From Bacteroidota bacterium (GTDB taxonomy: Bacteria > Bacteroidota > Ignavibacteria > Tepidaquicellales > Tepidaquicellaceae), in contig JAFDZO010000009.1 of the NCBI GenBank assembly GCA_018266845.1, positions 62,253 to 126,252 of the forward strand: a DNA stretch of 64,000 nt, written 5' to 3'. The notes under the pieces were generated by a model. That model made no database searches, was not told where the DNA came from, and saw nothing but the letters and a program-made list of their open reading frames with translations. The stretch's first letter is position 1. Each line of letters begins with the position of its first letter. Made by a program: the position numbers and the translations under genes. Shown here piece by piece: positions 1-8,372 of the stretch.

Positions 1-2
1 GA

Positions 3-128
3 GAAAATTTAAAACCCGGAATTTATAATTTGGAATTTAATGGAGAATCTTTATCGAGTGGTATTTATTATTATCGAATGTATTCAAATAGTTTTTCAGA
101 TACTAAAAAAATGGTCATTTTTAAATAA
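3..128 (+). CDS. C-terminal end of a T9SS-sorted secreted protein (5' partial)
   Basis: This is the last 41 codons of a gene that begins before the window. The visible residues contain the end of a type A T9SS C-terminal sorting domain: a PGIYNLEFNG strand, then LSSGIYYYRM and the terminal DTKKMVIFK followed by a stop. This tail is very similar to those of the other cargo proteins in the window (for example the one ending at 23037). The domain is known to direct export through the outer membrane by the type IX system and is then removed. The cargo part is not visible, so nothing can be said about its activity. Confidence 0.8.
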   Translation, partial: ENLKPGIYNLEFNGESLSSGIYYYRMYSNSFSDTKKMVIFK

Positions 129-145
129 TTAAAAATATTCTTAAA

Positions 146-177
146 GATTAGAGGACAATTTCTTATGTCCTCTAATC
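146..177. terminator. Strong hairpin behind the T9SS gene, probable terminator
   Basis: A perfect 12-bp inverted repeat (GATTAGAGGACA and its complement) encloses an 8-nt loop, 18 nt after the stop codon at 128. There is no clean T-run on the plus strand, only AATAAACCTATTTT, so it is a weak intrinsic terminator or a protein-binding palindrome. It also lies about 120 nt before a tyrosine recombinase gene, so a recombination site cannot be excluded. Confidence 0.5.
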
Positions 178-296
178 AATAAACCTATTTTGACTTTTAA
201 AATTTCCAGAAACTTTTTTCTTAACTTTAATTTACATCCGAAATATGTCATAATATATTTGACAGGTTCCAATGTTCCTATCTTTTTTTCTTCTTC

Positions 297-1295
297 ATGC
301 AGGAAGTAATTCCAAAACATCAAAACAAAAATTCATTTCTTAAAGCTACCACAAGAGAAGAACAATCTCTACGAAGTCTCCATGAACTTTTTATAAAATT
401 CAAGATATATGGCTCTCTTAAATCCAACGCTACCATAAGAAATTATACTTATAATTTTTATCTACTTTTGTGCTTTAAACCACAACTTACTCTTACAGAT
501 TTAACAGAGGAAACAATTATAAATTTTTTTGCTTTTCTAAATAATCGGGAGCGGAAGGTTGGTAAAAAACTAGTTGTTCGTACCTATAAGAAATCAAGCA
601 TTGCAATAGTCAGGTGTTCGCTAAATTGTTTTTTTGAATGGCTTTTGGAACGTAAATACATATCCTCTAATCCTTTTAAAAACATTCCATTCCCTTCAAT
701 ATCTTACTCTGACCCAAGAGCATTTTCATCCAAAGAATTTGAAAAAATTTGTTTTGCAGTTAATACTAAATTAGAATGGTCGAGTCTTTTTGTTAAAAAG
801 AGAAATATTGCTATTATCATGTTTTTAATGTTTACCGGGGTACGTAAAGAAGAGCTATTAAATGTAAAAATTTCAGACATAGATATAAGCAGAAAGATTA
901 TTTGTATTAATGGCGAAACCTCAAAATCTAAAAGGACTAGGTTAATTCCTATGTCCTTTAAATTAATTCCTTATCTTCAAGATTATCTTAATTATAGATC
1001 AAAGTTTGCATGTCAGTATTTATGGGTATCTAGTACTCTTGACCGACCTTTTACGGAATACGGTGTTAAATACTTAATCAATCTGTTAAGTTGCACAACA
1101 AGGATTAATTGTCACTTACATAGATTCAGACACACATTTGCAACTAACTATTATATGCAATCGCATGACATTATTGGTTTGAAGAAACTAATGGGACATA
1201 AAAACTTGCGAATGACTATGAGTTATTTACGTTCTATACCTGATACGCATATAGCAGAACAAATGAATAAACTAACAATGAATGAGTTCATTTAA
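297..1295 (+). CDS. Tyrosine recombinase/integrase (first of three)
   Basis: A 332-residue phage-integrase family DNA recombinase that would cut and rejoin DNA through a 3'-phosphotyrosine intermediate. Residues about 30-120 form the SAM-like core-binding domain; the catalytic domain follows with R183 (in TGVRKEE), H275-x-x-R278 (HRFRHTF), H301 (GHK) and the nucleophile Y310. The basic stretch TSKSKRTR at 208-215 holds the likely catalytic lysine. Length is about 30 residues more than XerC/D because of an N-terminal extension. A 600-nt stretch without genes separates it from a second recombinase. It lies in an AT-rich block with two further recombinases, so it is probably a mobile-element or invertase enzyme rather than the housekeeping XerC/D. 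Confidence 0.88.
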   Translation: MQEVIPKHQNKNSFLKATTREEQSLRSLHELFIKFKIYGSLKSNATIRNYTYNFYLLLCFKPQLTLTDLTEETIINFFAFLNNRERKVGKKLVVRTYKKSSIAIVRCSLNCFFEWLLERKYISSNPFKNIPFPSISYSDPRAFSSKEFEKICFAVNTKLEWSSLFVKKRNIAIIMFLMFTGVRKEELLNVKISDIDISRKIICINGETSKSKRTRLIPMSFKLIPYLQDYLNYRSKFACQYLWVSSTLDRPFTEYGVKYLINLLSCTTRINCHLHRFRHTFATNYYMQSHDIIGLKKLMGHKNLRMTMSYLRSIPDTHIAEQMNKLTMNEFI

Positions 1296-1895
1296 TTTTA
1301 ATTCTAGCATGATTTATTCTTGACTGAAGGGTATATTTGGGGTAAAATGTCATGTAGCAGCTTAATAAATTAATAGGTTGCAGAGTAAATTCTTTCTACT
1401 ATTTTTTTATTTCATAGTGCGAATGTGCAATTAGTAGACTTACCTTAACCATTGAGGATTTTTATAAAAATGTTCATTTTCTTCAATGAAATAGGGGCTT
1501 TTATGCTAAATTGCGTGAGTCTGTTTATATGGAATAAGTAGACCTCTGTTTATTTATTTGAATTTGCGTAATCTTAGATAGTACTAAGCATTTTTGTACT
1601 TTTAAGAGGACACTATTGAAATAAAGAGGCCTACTCCTGCTGTGGAAAACTAAGATTCTTAATTGACCTTTTTTGATAAATAACAGGTCTAATATAAGAA
1701 AAAAGATTAGGTATTAAATTATATAAGTTTTTTGCTAAGATATATTCTTTGCTGCTAGCGGTATATCAAATGATTAAAAAAATAAAACAAATATAAAATT
1801 AGGATAAAGAAATAAGAACTATCAAACTAAATTAAATAAATAAAAAATAATTTGGATTGAATTAGTACACTGCAACCTATGTAAGTGTATTTTTT
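1296..1895. other. 600-nt gene-free spacer between two recombinases, with an 11-bp inverted repeat
   Basis: I see no convincing gene here; the longest plausible reading frame is about 22 codons from 1470. An 11-bp sequence ATAGGTTGCAG at 1373-1383 recurs inverted at 1870-1880, just after the first recombinase gene and 15 nt before the start of the second. An imperfect pair (AGTAGACCTCT near 1557 and AGAGGCCTACT near 1625) is also present. These could be recombinase binding sites; in DNA this AT-rich, chance is not excluded. Confidence 0.4.
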
Positions 1896-2780
1896 ATGTC
1901 TATTCAAATTTTATCGCAAAAGTTTTGTGAACATGCCCTCTATATTAAGGGTTTAACTCCCAAGACTGTCCGTTCATATAAATATGCCATTCGGCATTTC
2001 GCTAATTCTGAAAATATAACAAATGTTGAAGAAATTACGCAGGAGAACTCCAGGCACTTTTTCTTTACTGGAAGAACAGAATTGAAATGGTGCGCAAATA
2101 CATATATATGCTACCGAAGAGCTTTATCTATCTTCTTTCAATGGTGTATAAAGGAAAGTCAGATGTCATTGAATCCTATGGATGATGTCGAAATTCCAAA
2201 ACAAGAAAAGCGACTTCCAAAAGCACTTACAAAACAGAACGCTGAGCGGATATTAGAAACTGTTGATAACTATCCCTATGAACATCAGTTCCTTCGGTAT
2301 AGAAATTTAGCAATTTTTGCATTTATGATTTTCGCTGGATTAAGAAAAAACGAAGTATTAACGCTTAGGTTCACAGATGTAGATATTGAAAATTTATCAA
2401 TCTTTGTAAGAGGAAAAGGCAATAAAGACCGTGTAATTCCTATGAATTATCGGTTAGCAGAAATCTTGCAAAAGTATCTTGAAGCAAGAAAAAAGGCTTG
2501 GAAAACGTGCCCCGAATTTATCACATCTTTTACCTACGATATGGGTTTTACTGAGAGTGGAATAAAACGGCTAGTTAAGAAAATTAGACAAGCTTCCGGA
2601 GTAGAATTTACAAGCCATCCACTAAGACATACATTTGCAACTCTAATGCTTGAAGGAGGCTGTGATATATATTCAGTCTCCAAGTTTTTAGGACACTCCG
2701 ATATTAAAACAACCACAATTTATTTGAATGCCAGTGTTCAGCATCTAAGAGAACAAATTCTGAAACATCCATTAAATTAA
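1896..2780 (+). CDS. XerC/XerD-type tyrosine recombinase (second of three)
   Basis: A 294-residue tyrosine recombinase of XerD length. All six catalytic residues are present with XerD-like spacing: R150 (AGLRKNE), K174 (GKGNKDR beta-hairpin), H241 and R244 (HPLRHTF), H267 (GHSD) and Y276. Residues 1-90 are the core-binding domain. The family resolves or integrates circular DNA. The position inside a recombinase-rich AT-rich block, with an unrelated membrane protein convergent 26 nt downstream, favours a mobile-element enzyme over the chromosomal dimer resolvase, but XerC/D function cannot be ruled out from sequence alone. Confidence 0.9.
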   Translation: MSIQILSQKFCEHALYIKGLTPKTVRSYKYAIRHFANSENITNVEEITQENSRHFFFTGRTELKWCANTYICYRRALSIFFQWCIKESQMSLNPMDDVEIPKQEKRLPKALTKQNAERILETVDNYPYEHQFLRYRNLAIFAFMIFAGLRKNEVLTLRFTDVDIENLSIFVRGKGNKDRVIPMNYRLAEILQKYLEARKKAWKTCPEFITSFTYDMGFTESGIKRLVKKIRQASGVEFTSHPLRHTFATLMLEGGCDIYSVSKFLGHSDIKTTTIYLNASVQHLREQILKHPLN

Positions 2781-2806
2781 AACCAGTTTATATTATAATG
2801 TTTTAT

Positions 2807-4126
2807 TTACTTTGTTAAACTTTCGATTGTTTTAATTGAATTATAATCACCATAGTAGACCTCTCCCAAACTATCTTTCTTTAATATGTATTTGTATTCC
2901 GATTGATTAAAGTATTTATCTTTTGAAGGAATAAAATTACTATTTATGTTCGCCAAAAGTATATAATGTTGAGTAATATCTCTAAAAGACGGTGAGGAAT
3001 TATCTTCTATAGTTTTAACAATTTTATATTTCTTCAATAAAGAATTATTATCTGTTAATAATTCAACGGATAAACCCGAATTTTCGGATAATTTATTGTA
3101 GATGCTCTTACCTTGTTCTTTTAAAAAGTAGCTATCACTAAATAAATCCTTTTCTGTAATTGGGGATAATACACTTAAAAAAATAAATTTTGGATTTGAC
3201 TTCATTAAAATATTTTCGAATTCAGTAGACCACCTAGGAATAATATAATTATTTTCATAAATAGTAATTTTGGGTTTAGCTAGATCAATTTCTAAATCCA
3301 TTTCGGTAACTAATTCTTGAACTTTAGTACGGCTTACTATCGATTGATTATCATAAAATTTTTCTTTCCTAAGTTTATCTATTAAACCCTGTTCATCTAA
3401 GGCTTCGGATTTATATTTGATTGCTAAATACTCTATTGCACTTTTTATTCTCAAGTTAAAATCATCATCTTTTGTACTATGAAAAAAAAGTTCAACCAAA
3501 ATCGACAACATTAAAGATAAGGTTAGATAGAATCCATAGATTGTAAATAATATGACACCATACATTAAAAAATCACCTTGTGCATAATACAGCGAAAGAA
3601 TTAAAATCAAATACGAAATACAAAAGTTTACTATTGGATTTAGAGAAATATTAAGTTTTGTTTTTAACCATTTCTTAGAAAATTGAAAGTTACTGAGATT
3701 AATTGAAATTGTGATGGAAAAGAAAAACCAAAGATAAAGCGTTACATCTTTAGTTTCTGTTGCATTCGTTTGTAGAAATGAAAAAAGTCCAATAAAGGTT
3801 GCGAATAGAAAAGTTATAGCTATTAAATAAAATTGTCGCCAGAAATTTGATGTAAAATTAAAATCTTTTAGAAATAAAGGAATTGCCAAAGTTAACCCAC
3901 TCAGCCCGGCAGTGATCTGACAAATACTCTGAATATCCGTTTCTGAGACAGAGTATTTTACTTTTAATACTAAAAGTATAAACAAAAAAAATGTCACACT
4001 AACAGATGAAATCCTAACTGCCCGTTTGAAAGATTTATCAGAAACCTTAAAACCGGGTTGTTCACTCCGAAATGGTGTCTGCGAATTTCCTTCCTTGTTA
4101 TTATTCCTTCCTTTATTAAATGCCAT
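2807..4126 (-). CDS. Polytopic membrane protein with a cytoplasmic C-terminal domain, unknown function
   Basis: A 439-residue protein I do not recognise. The first 40 residues are polar (NKGRNNNKEGN), followed by roughly six hydrophobic segments between about 40 and 215, then a soluble, charged domain of about 220 residues without motifs I can name. There is no signal peptide. It lies between two recombinases, convergent with the one ending at 2780, and is therefore likely element cargo. The layout (membrane helices plus a C-terminal soluble domain on an island) resembles effector proteins of phage-defence genes, but this is only a similarity of layout. Confidence 0.6.
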   Translation of the reverse strand: MAFNKGRNNNKEGNSQTPFRSEQPGFKVSDKSFKRAVRISSVSVTFFLFILLVLKVKYSVSETDIQSICQITAGLSGLTLAIPLFLKDFNFTSNFWRQFYLIAITFLFATFIGLFSFLQTNATETKDVTLYLWFFFSITISINLSNFQFSKKWLKTKLNISLNPIVNFCISYLILILSLYYAQGDFLMYGVILFTIYGFYLTLSLMLSILVELFFHSTKDDDFNLRIKSAIEYLAIKYKSEALDEQGLIDKLRKEKFYDNQSIVSRTKVQELVTEMDLEIDLAKPKITIYENNYIIPRWSTEFENILMKSNPKFIFLSVLSPITEKDLFSDSYFLKEQGKSIYNKLSENSGLSVELLTDNNSLLKKYKIVKTIEDNSSPSFRDITQHYILLANINSNFIPSKDKYFNQSEYKYILKKDSLGEVYYGDYNSIKTIESLTK

Positions 4127-4391
4127 GAAAATTTATTGTTGCTATTTATCTAAAAATTGAAAATCAAATTATTAAACCAAATGAAAAAATTTCGCACTTT
4201 GTAAATTACTATGTTGTAAAATGGAATATGTAAAAAGTGAAATGTTGTAAGAATTCCAATTTGAGTGACCTTCAGTTCATTTTTTTAGATGATGAGGAAA
4301 ATATTCTAAAACTTCCTTTTCATTTCCATTCTTTTCTGTTCGTAGTAACAGCACATTCAAAACTCACCTATTAAATTAAAATAAATAAATA

Positions 4392-4420
4392 AGCCCGCCC
4401 CAAAATTGAAGGGCAGGGCT
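4392..4420 (-). terminator. Probable terminator of the HTH gene
   Basis: AGCCCGCCC and GGGCAGGGCT pair around a 10-nt loop with one mismatch, 5 nt beyond the stop codon of the minus-strand gene at 4425. On the minus strand the stem is followed by a T/A-rich tract (TTATTTATTTATTTT), a weak U-tract. Confidence 0.6.
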
Positions 4421-4424
4421 CGAA

Positions 4425-4667
4425 TTATTTCAAAAGTCCATGCTTATCGTTAGCAAAAGACTTTGAAAAGCGCGAAACTGTTTTTTTAGATTGTGTCGCC
4501 AAAGATTTTAATCCGTTTCTAAATTCTTCCTCGTCAATGAAGTGCATACTGCCAAGTTTAAAATGTCCGGGTATTTCTCCGGCATAAATGAACTTATATA
4601 CAGTCTTTATATCAATCTTTAGGATTGAGCCAACTTCCTTGACGGAAAGATAACGGGTAGGTGTCAT
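4425..4667 (-). CDS. Excisionase-like HTH DNA-binding protein
   Basis: An 80-residue protein whose residues 5-52 match the excisionase/MerR-like winged helix (HTH_17): YLSVKEVGSILKID is helix-turn-helix 1, TVYKFIYAGEIPGHFKLGS is the recognition helix and wing, and the following FIDEEEF ends the domain. A basic tail follows. Such proteins act as directionality factors or regulators for integrases. It is divergent from the integrase at 4816, with a 148-nt shared upstream region, the usual arrangement for an integrase control pair. It has a clear Shine-Dalgarno (AAAGGAG, 8 nt before ATG), unlike most genes in this window. Confidence 0.8.
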   Translation of the reverse strand: MTPTRYLSVKEVGSILKIDIKTVYKFIYAGEIPGHFKLGSMHFIDEEEFRNGLKSLATQSKKTVSRFSKSFANDKHGLLK

Positions 4668-4800
4668 AGTGAATTACTCCTTTTGACCCTACTCACCTAA
4701 TTTATTTCGTCTTAAAATCCCAACAACCACTATAAAACAGACGCACCAGTTTTTACCATATCCAATTTTAGTTCTTTAAAATTAAAAATTCAATAACAGA

Positions 4801-4807
4801 AAGGAGG
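4801..4807 (+). promoter_or_regulatory. Canonical Shine-Dalgarno that sets a GTG start
   Basis: AAGGAGG lies 8 nt upstream of GTG at 4816 and fixes that codon as the integrase start. Most genes in the window have no such motif, so this site marks the integrase as differently adapted. Confidence 0.75.
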
Positions 4808-4815
4808 CTTAATAA

Positions 4816-5778
4816 GTGGCACAGTACCAACGAAAATTAAAGTTAGGAATTAAATGGTGGTATAAATTTGACTACAATGGTAAGACATATAGTTCAGAAT
4901 GTATTTATTTGTCAAAAAATGAGGCTAGGATAGCCGAAGCAGATAAATTAAAGGAATTATGCCAACCTCAGATAGAGATCGTTGAGAAGCCAATTTTAAC
5001 GCTTTTAGAAGCAATTAATGAAAGACTTGATTATGTGCAAAACAAACGCTCAGCATCTTATTACGATATCAATAAACATTATTATTCAGAATTACTTGAA
5101 AAATTTGGAGATGTCCCGATTACAACTATTAAAAGAAAAATGATCAATGATTTCTTATTTGAAATGGTCAAAAAAGCAAAAGAAGCTAAGCAGGATAATT
5201 ATGCTGTCAATTATAGGCTTAACACGTTTAACGCACTATTCAATTACGCTATTGAAGAGCATGAACTAGACATAAGAAATCCTTGTTCTAGTATCTCTTT
5301 ATTTTCAGTAAGGAAAAAATTAAAGTATATTCCGACAGATGATGAAATAGCAGAAGTTAAAAGTATATGCGATATTGAGCAGAATCTTTTAATAGATTTT
5401 GTTGATGGAACAGCCGCAAGAATAGGCGAACCGTTAAAAGTTATCGGAAACGAAATATTTGAAGAACGTGTTATCCTGCATACAAGAAAAAGTAAAGATT
5501 CCAACATCGTACCTCGTAGTGTTCCAAAGCCGGATTGCATTAAACACATTTCTATTTCATCTAATGAAAGATTGTTTCCTCTATGGAACAGCACACCTAA
5601 ATTTCTTGAAAGAAAAATTAAAATTCTAAAACACAAAAATAAATGGGGATGGCATAGTTTACGTCATCGCCGGGCTAGCATATGGAATAAGGAAGGAAAG
5701 TCGATATTGGAAATCATGTTACTATTAGGTCATTCAAATTTGTCAACGACACAAAAATATTTACAAATGTTACCTTGA
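4816..5778 (+). CDS. Phage-type tyrosine integrase next to tRNA-Ala (third recombinase)
   Basis: A 320-residue integrase. Residues 1-50 (QYQRKLKLGIKWWYKFDYNGK and on) look like the small arm-binding/AP2-like N-terminal domain of phage integrases, 60-165 is the core-binding domain, and the catalytic domain has R207 (GTAARIGEPL), H282-S-L-R285, H306 (LLGHSN) and Y315 near the C terminus. GTG start with a strong Shine-Dalgarno. The gene ends 115 nt from the 3' end of a tRNA-Ala gene, the classic position of an island integrase that uses the tRNA as attachment site. The divergent small HTH gene at 4667 is the likely excisionase. No second copy of the tRNA 3' end is visible to the left in this window. 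Confidence 0.9.
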   Translation: MAQYQRKLKLGIKWWYKFDYNGKTYSSECIYLSKNEARIAEADKLKELCQPQIEIVEKPILTLLEAINERLDYVQNKRSASYYDINKHYYSELLEKFGDVPITTIKRKMINDFLFEMVKKAKEAKQDNYAVNYRLNTFNALFNYAIEEHELDIRNPCSSISLFSVRKKLKYIPTDDEIAEVKSICDIEQNLLIDFVDGTAARIGEPLKVIGNEIFEERVILHTRKSKDSNIVPRSVPKPDCIKHISISSNERLFPLWNSTPKFLERKIKILKHKNKWGWHSLRHRRASIWNKEGKSILEIMLLLGHSNLSTTQKYLQMLP

Positions 5779-5798
5779 GATTTAAAGCCAATCTTTAA

Positions 5799-5819
5799 AA
5801 ATCGTAGCCAAATCGTAGC
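5799..5819. repeat. Short direct repeat between integrase and tRNA-Ala
   Basis: AAATCGTAGC occurs at 5799-5808 and again at 5810-5819, an 11-bp period (one helical turn). Between an integrase and its presumed tRNA target such repeats are often integrase or excisionase binding sites; here that is inference. Confidence 0.4.
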
Positions 5820-5841
5820 GAGAAGTTCTTTCATTAAAAGC

Positions 5842-5877
5842 AAAAGGGTTAGCAAAACTGCCAACCCTTTTCATTTT
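5842..5877. terminator. Intrinsic terminator between integrase and tRNA-Ala
   Basis: AAAAGGGTT at 5842-5850 pairs perfectly with AACCCTTTT at 5863-5871, and the right arm runs into TTTTCATTTT. It can end transcription of the integrase; the left arm AAAA run also lets it work for the tRNA on the opposite strand. Confidence 0.8.
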
Positions 5878-5893
5878 ATGGGATTTATATTCG

Positions 5894-5966
5894 TGGAGCA
5901 TAGCGGGGTCGAACCGCTGACCTTTTGAATGCCATTCAAACGCTCTACCAACTGAGCTAATGCCCC
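5894..5966 (-). tRNA. tRNA-Ala(GGC)
   Basis: A 73-nt cloverleaf on the minus strand: acceptor GGGGCAT/ATGCTCC with discriminator A, D arm GCTC...GAGC, anticodon stem TTTGA/TCAAA with loop ATGGCAT giving anticodon GGC, and T arm with GGTTCGACCCC. CCA is not encoded (CGA follows). Its 3' end faces the integrase, making it the candidate attB/attR site of the element on the left. Confidence 0.95.
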
Positions 5967-6032
5967 GGATTCCAAAAATAAAAATTAACGGAGCGAAATA
6001 CAATTCATTAAGATTTTATTTACACTTTTTTA

Positions 6033-7088
6033 TTATTTGTTACACGAAAATTTCTCCGGGTACTCTGAACGTTTTCTCAAAACAGCATCAGAAGTGCCTT
6101 TTAAAAAATCTACATTCTCAAAAGCAAATTTTATGAACTCGTAGTTTTCCCCATTCGTGTAATCTTCCATCGCGAAGCTAACATCTCCTGCTTTATCATA
6201 ATCCACATCTAAAATTTTTACCGGAGAAGCACAGTCGAAATTCAAATTATTGTAAGAAACATTTTTTATTACAGGAGATGTCAATGTTCTGAAATAAATT
6301 TTCAAGTTCTGCAAATCATACACAATGCTCCATTGAGTTGCGCCGGACTGTGAAACGCTTTTTAACACACCGAAGGAATAATCTACCGCATCCTCTTTGC
6401 CGTTGTACTCTTTTATCAACTTGCAGGTTTTTGCAAATCTGTCCAACGAACCCGGCGTATTGTTTAACTCAATACTTCCGCCGAATTCTTTAAACTTTGA
6501 AAGATATTCAACGGATGAAGAATAAAAATCATTCGTCAAAACTTTAAACGGCATATCTTCAGTTGCCCTATACTTCATTTTTCCCTCTGAAAATTCTATC
6601 ACTGCAGTATTTCCGCTTTTATCTGCAATGAGATAATGCAGCGGCACATTATTTTTCCCGATTCTAATTTTTCCATCTGACGCAATCACTTCCTGCACTG
6701 TTTCTGCATTATCAAGCTGGTACTGTATCCACTGAAGATTCCCTATTGCAGGGCGCGAATCATCATCGGGATATTCGCTGCCGTCCAGCCACATAAGCTC
6801 TACAACAAGTCCTGCCTCATTCATTCCTCCTGTGGGAAATTCTCTTCCATATTGATTGAACGTAACACTGCCGTATTTCGAAGTCCACTTTATTGAATTA
6901 CCGTTTTTATCTTTGTAAGATTCCTTCGTAACATTTTTTTTGTTTATAATCACAAGTCCTTTGCCGATTTGAAAATCATAATTACGTCCGAAAACTTTTG
7001 CGTTATTACTGCTTATAAAAAAAGTAGTGCATGCAAAAATATATGAGGGGAGGAGTAAAAATAAAATCGCAAAAAATATTTTTTTCAT
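6033..7088 (-). CDS. Secreted Ntn-type amidohydrolase, choloylglycine hydrolase family
   Basis: A 351-residue linear-amide C-N hydrolase. A 19-residue signal peptide (hydrophobic FFAILFLLLPSYIFA) ends directly before C20, which would become the N-terminal nucleophile after cleavage. R35 and D38 in GRNYDF correspond in spacing to the conserved Arg and Asp of bile-salt hydrolases and penicillin V acylases. GGMNEAGLVVELMWLDG is the conserved family segment. The substrate cannot be told; conjugated bile acids, N-acyl homoserine lactones and penicillin V are known substrates of relatives. It is the last gene of a minus-strand cluster, 8 nt after the BNR-repeat gene stop, so probably co-transcribed. 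Confidence 0.85.
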   Translation of the reverse strand: MKKIFFAILFLLLPSYIFACTTFFISSNNAKVFGRNYDFQIGKGLVIINKKNVTKESYKDKNGNSIKWTSKYGSVTFNQYGREFPTGGMNEAGLVVELMWLDGSEYPDDDSRPAIGNLQWIQYQLDNAETVQEVIASDGKIRIGKNNVPLHYLIADKSGNTAVIEFSEGKMKYRATEDMPFKVLTNDFYSSSVEYLSKFKEFGGSIELNNTPGSLDRFAKTCKLIKEYNGKEDAVDYSFGVLKSVSQSGATQWSIVYDLQNLKIYFRTLTSPVIKNVSYNNLNFDCASPVKILDVDYDKAGDVSFAMEDYTNGENYEFIKFAFENVDFLKGTSDAVLRKRSEYPEKFSCNK

Positions 7089-7096
7089 AGGTAAAA

Positions 7097-8335
7097 TTAT
7101 TTAAGAAGAATTATTTTGCGGCTATCGGAAAAACCTTCCGCCTGCATTTTTACAAAATATATTCCGCTCGAAATATTGTAATCGGAGGAATTGAAATCAA
7201 CTGCATAAGTTCCCGCTGACTGTCTTTGATTTACAAGTTCAGCTACTTTTTTCCCATGTAAATCAAATAGATTTAGGGAAACATAACCGGCAGCCGGCAG
7301 CAGGTAACTGATAACAGTAGCGGGGTTAAAAGGATTGGGATAGTTTTGTAACAAAGCATACCGCTCAGGAATTTTAGTGGAGGTCTGCCTTACCCCAACT
7401 CCGCCTCTGTCAGTTCTAAATATTGCCCCCTGCTCTCCTGCAGCAGCTCCCGTATTTTCATTAATGAAGTGAATGCTAAAAAACGCTCCTGAAAAATTTA
7501 CGGATTGAGTCTGCCAGGTAATTCCGCCGTTTGTAGTTCTGGCAATAATGCCGTTTCCTGCTGCCGTTCCTGTAGAGCTGTTTACAAAATGCAAATCATA
7601 AAAATCATTTACCTCACTGAAAGGAATAAGGTTCCAGTTTGTTCCGCCGTCCGTAGTTCTTAAAATTTTTCCTCCGATTCCGACAGCAACACCTGTACTC
7701 ATATTCAAAAAGGAAATTGCTCTTAGGTGAGTTGTTAAATTTGAATTTTGCGGAAACCAGTTAGCGCCGTTGTTTGTAGTTTTTAAAATTGTCCCTGAAA
7801 AGCCTGCAATATAACCTGTATTAATGCTTGTAAAAAATACACTCGATAGCTCAACAGTTGTTCCGCCGGATTGTATGCTCCAGTTTGTTCCGGCATTTGT
7901 TGTTAGAGCAATCAAACCATTTTTTCCGACTCCGACATAGTTTACAGAATTTATTAAAAAAATATTTTCAAAATCATTTGAGGAAGCAATTGAACGGTCA
8001 ACCCAGTTGGTCCCGCCGTTTGAAGTAGTAAGAATTAAACCTAAAGGTCCAGAAGCTATTCCTGTGCTGCCGTTGATAAATTTTATAGTTCTGACAGGCT
8101 TTGTTACACCGCCCAAAGTATTAATCCAATTGATTCCCGCATTAGTGGTTTTTAAAATTATGCCGTTTACGCCGCATGCAAAACCCGTATTTGCGTCGGT
8201 CAAATATATTCCAAGCAGCATCTGGTTTCCTATTCCGCTTGACTGCTGTATCCACCCTGACTGCGGGAATAATGGATTGTAAATAAAGAATGAAAGGATA
8301 AAGAGGGAAGTAAGAAAATAATAAAATCGCTGCAT
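7097..8335 (-). CDS. Secreted BNR/Ycf48-like beta-propeller protein with T9SS sorting domain
   Basis: A 412-residue protein with a signal peptide (to about residue 24) followed by about seven repeats of roughly 42 residues, each with the pattern ILKTTNxGxNW, the BNR/Asp-box repeat of Ycf48-like propellers. The C-terminal 85 residues are a type A T9SS domain starting at NYPNPFNPATVISY and ending ISSGIYFVKMQ and SRKIILLK. It should be exported to the cell surface. It is a tandem paralogue of the gene immediately upstream (8373-9590), 37 nt away, and probably arose by duplication. Function unknown; adhesion or binding is a guess. Confidence 0.85.
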   Translation of the reverse strand: MQRFYYFLTSLFILSFFIYNPLFPQSGWIQQSSGIGNQMLLGIYLTDANTGFACGVNGIILKTTNAGINWINTLGGVTKPVRTIKFINGSTGIASGPLGLILTTSNGGTNWVDRSIASSNDFENIFLINSVNYVGVGKNGLIALTTNAGTNWSIQSGGTTVELSSVFFTSINTGYIAGFSGTILKTTNNGANWFPQNSNLTTHLRAISFLNMSTGVAVGIGGKILRTTDGGTNWNLIPFSEVNDFYDLHFVNSSTGTAAGNGIIARTTNGGITWQTQSVNFSGAFFSIHFINENTGAAAGEQGAIFRTDRGGVGVRQTSTKIPERYALLQNYPNPFNPATVISYLLPAAGYVSLNLFDLHGKKVAELVNQRQSAGTYAVDFNSSDYNISSGIYFVKMQAEGFSDSRKIILLK

Positions 8336-8372
8336 AGTTGATTTAATTGTTTTGAAAATTTTACATTAGAAA

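Noticed and set aside
297-1895. Integron with attI/attC cassettes
   Set aside because: The integrase lacks a recognisable IntI-specific extra domain and no series of attC-like sites or cassettes follows.
297-5778. Recombinase-in-trio (RIT) element
   Set aside because: RIT elements have three adjacent overlapping recombinase genes. Here the third is 2 kb away, separated by two minus-strand genes.
5894-5966. A second attachment site (copy of the tRNA-Ala 3' end) left of the integrase
   Set aside because: I found no copy of the terminal tRNA sequence between 1 and 5800; it may lie outside the window.
5782-6003. A 73-codon antisense reading frame across tRNA-Ala
   Set aside because: It runs through the tRNA gene and the terminator and has no coding pattern.
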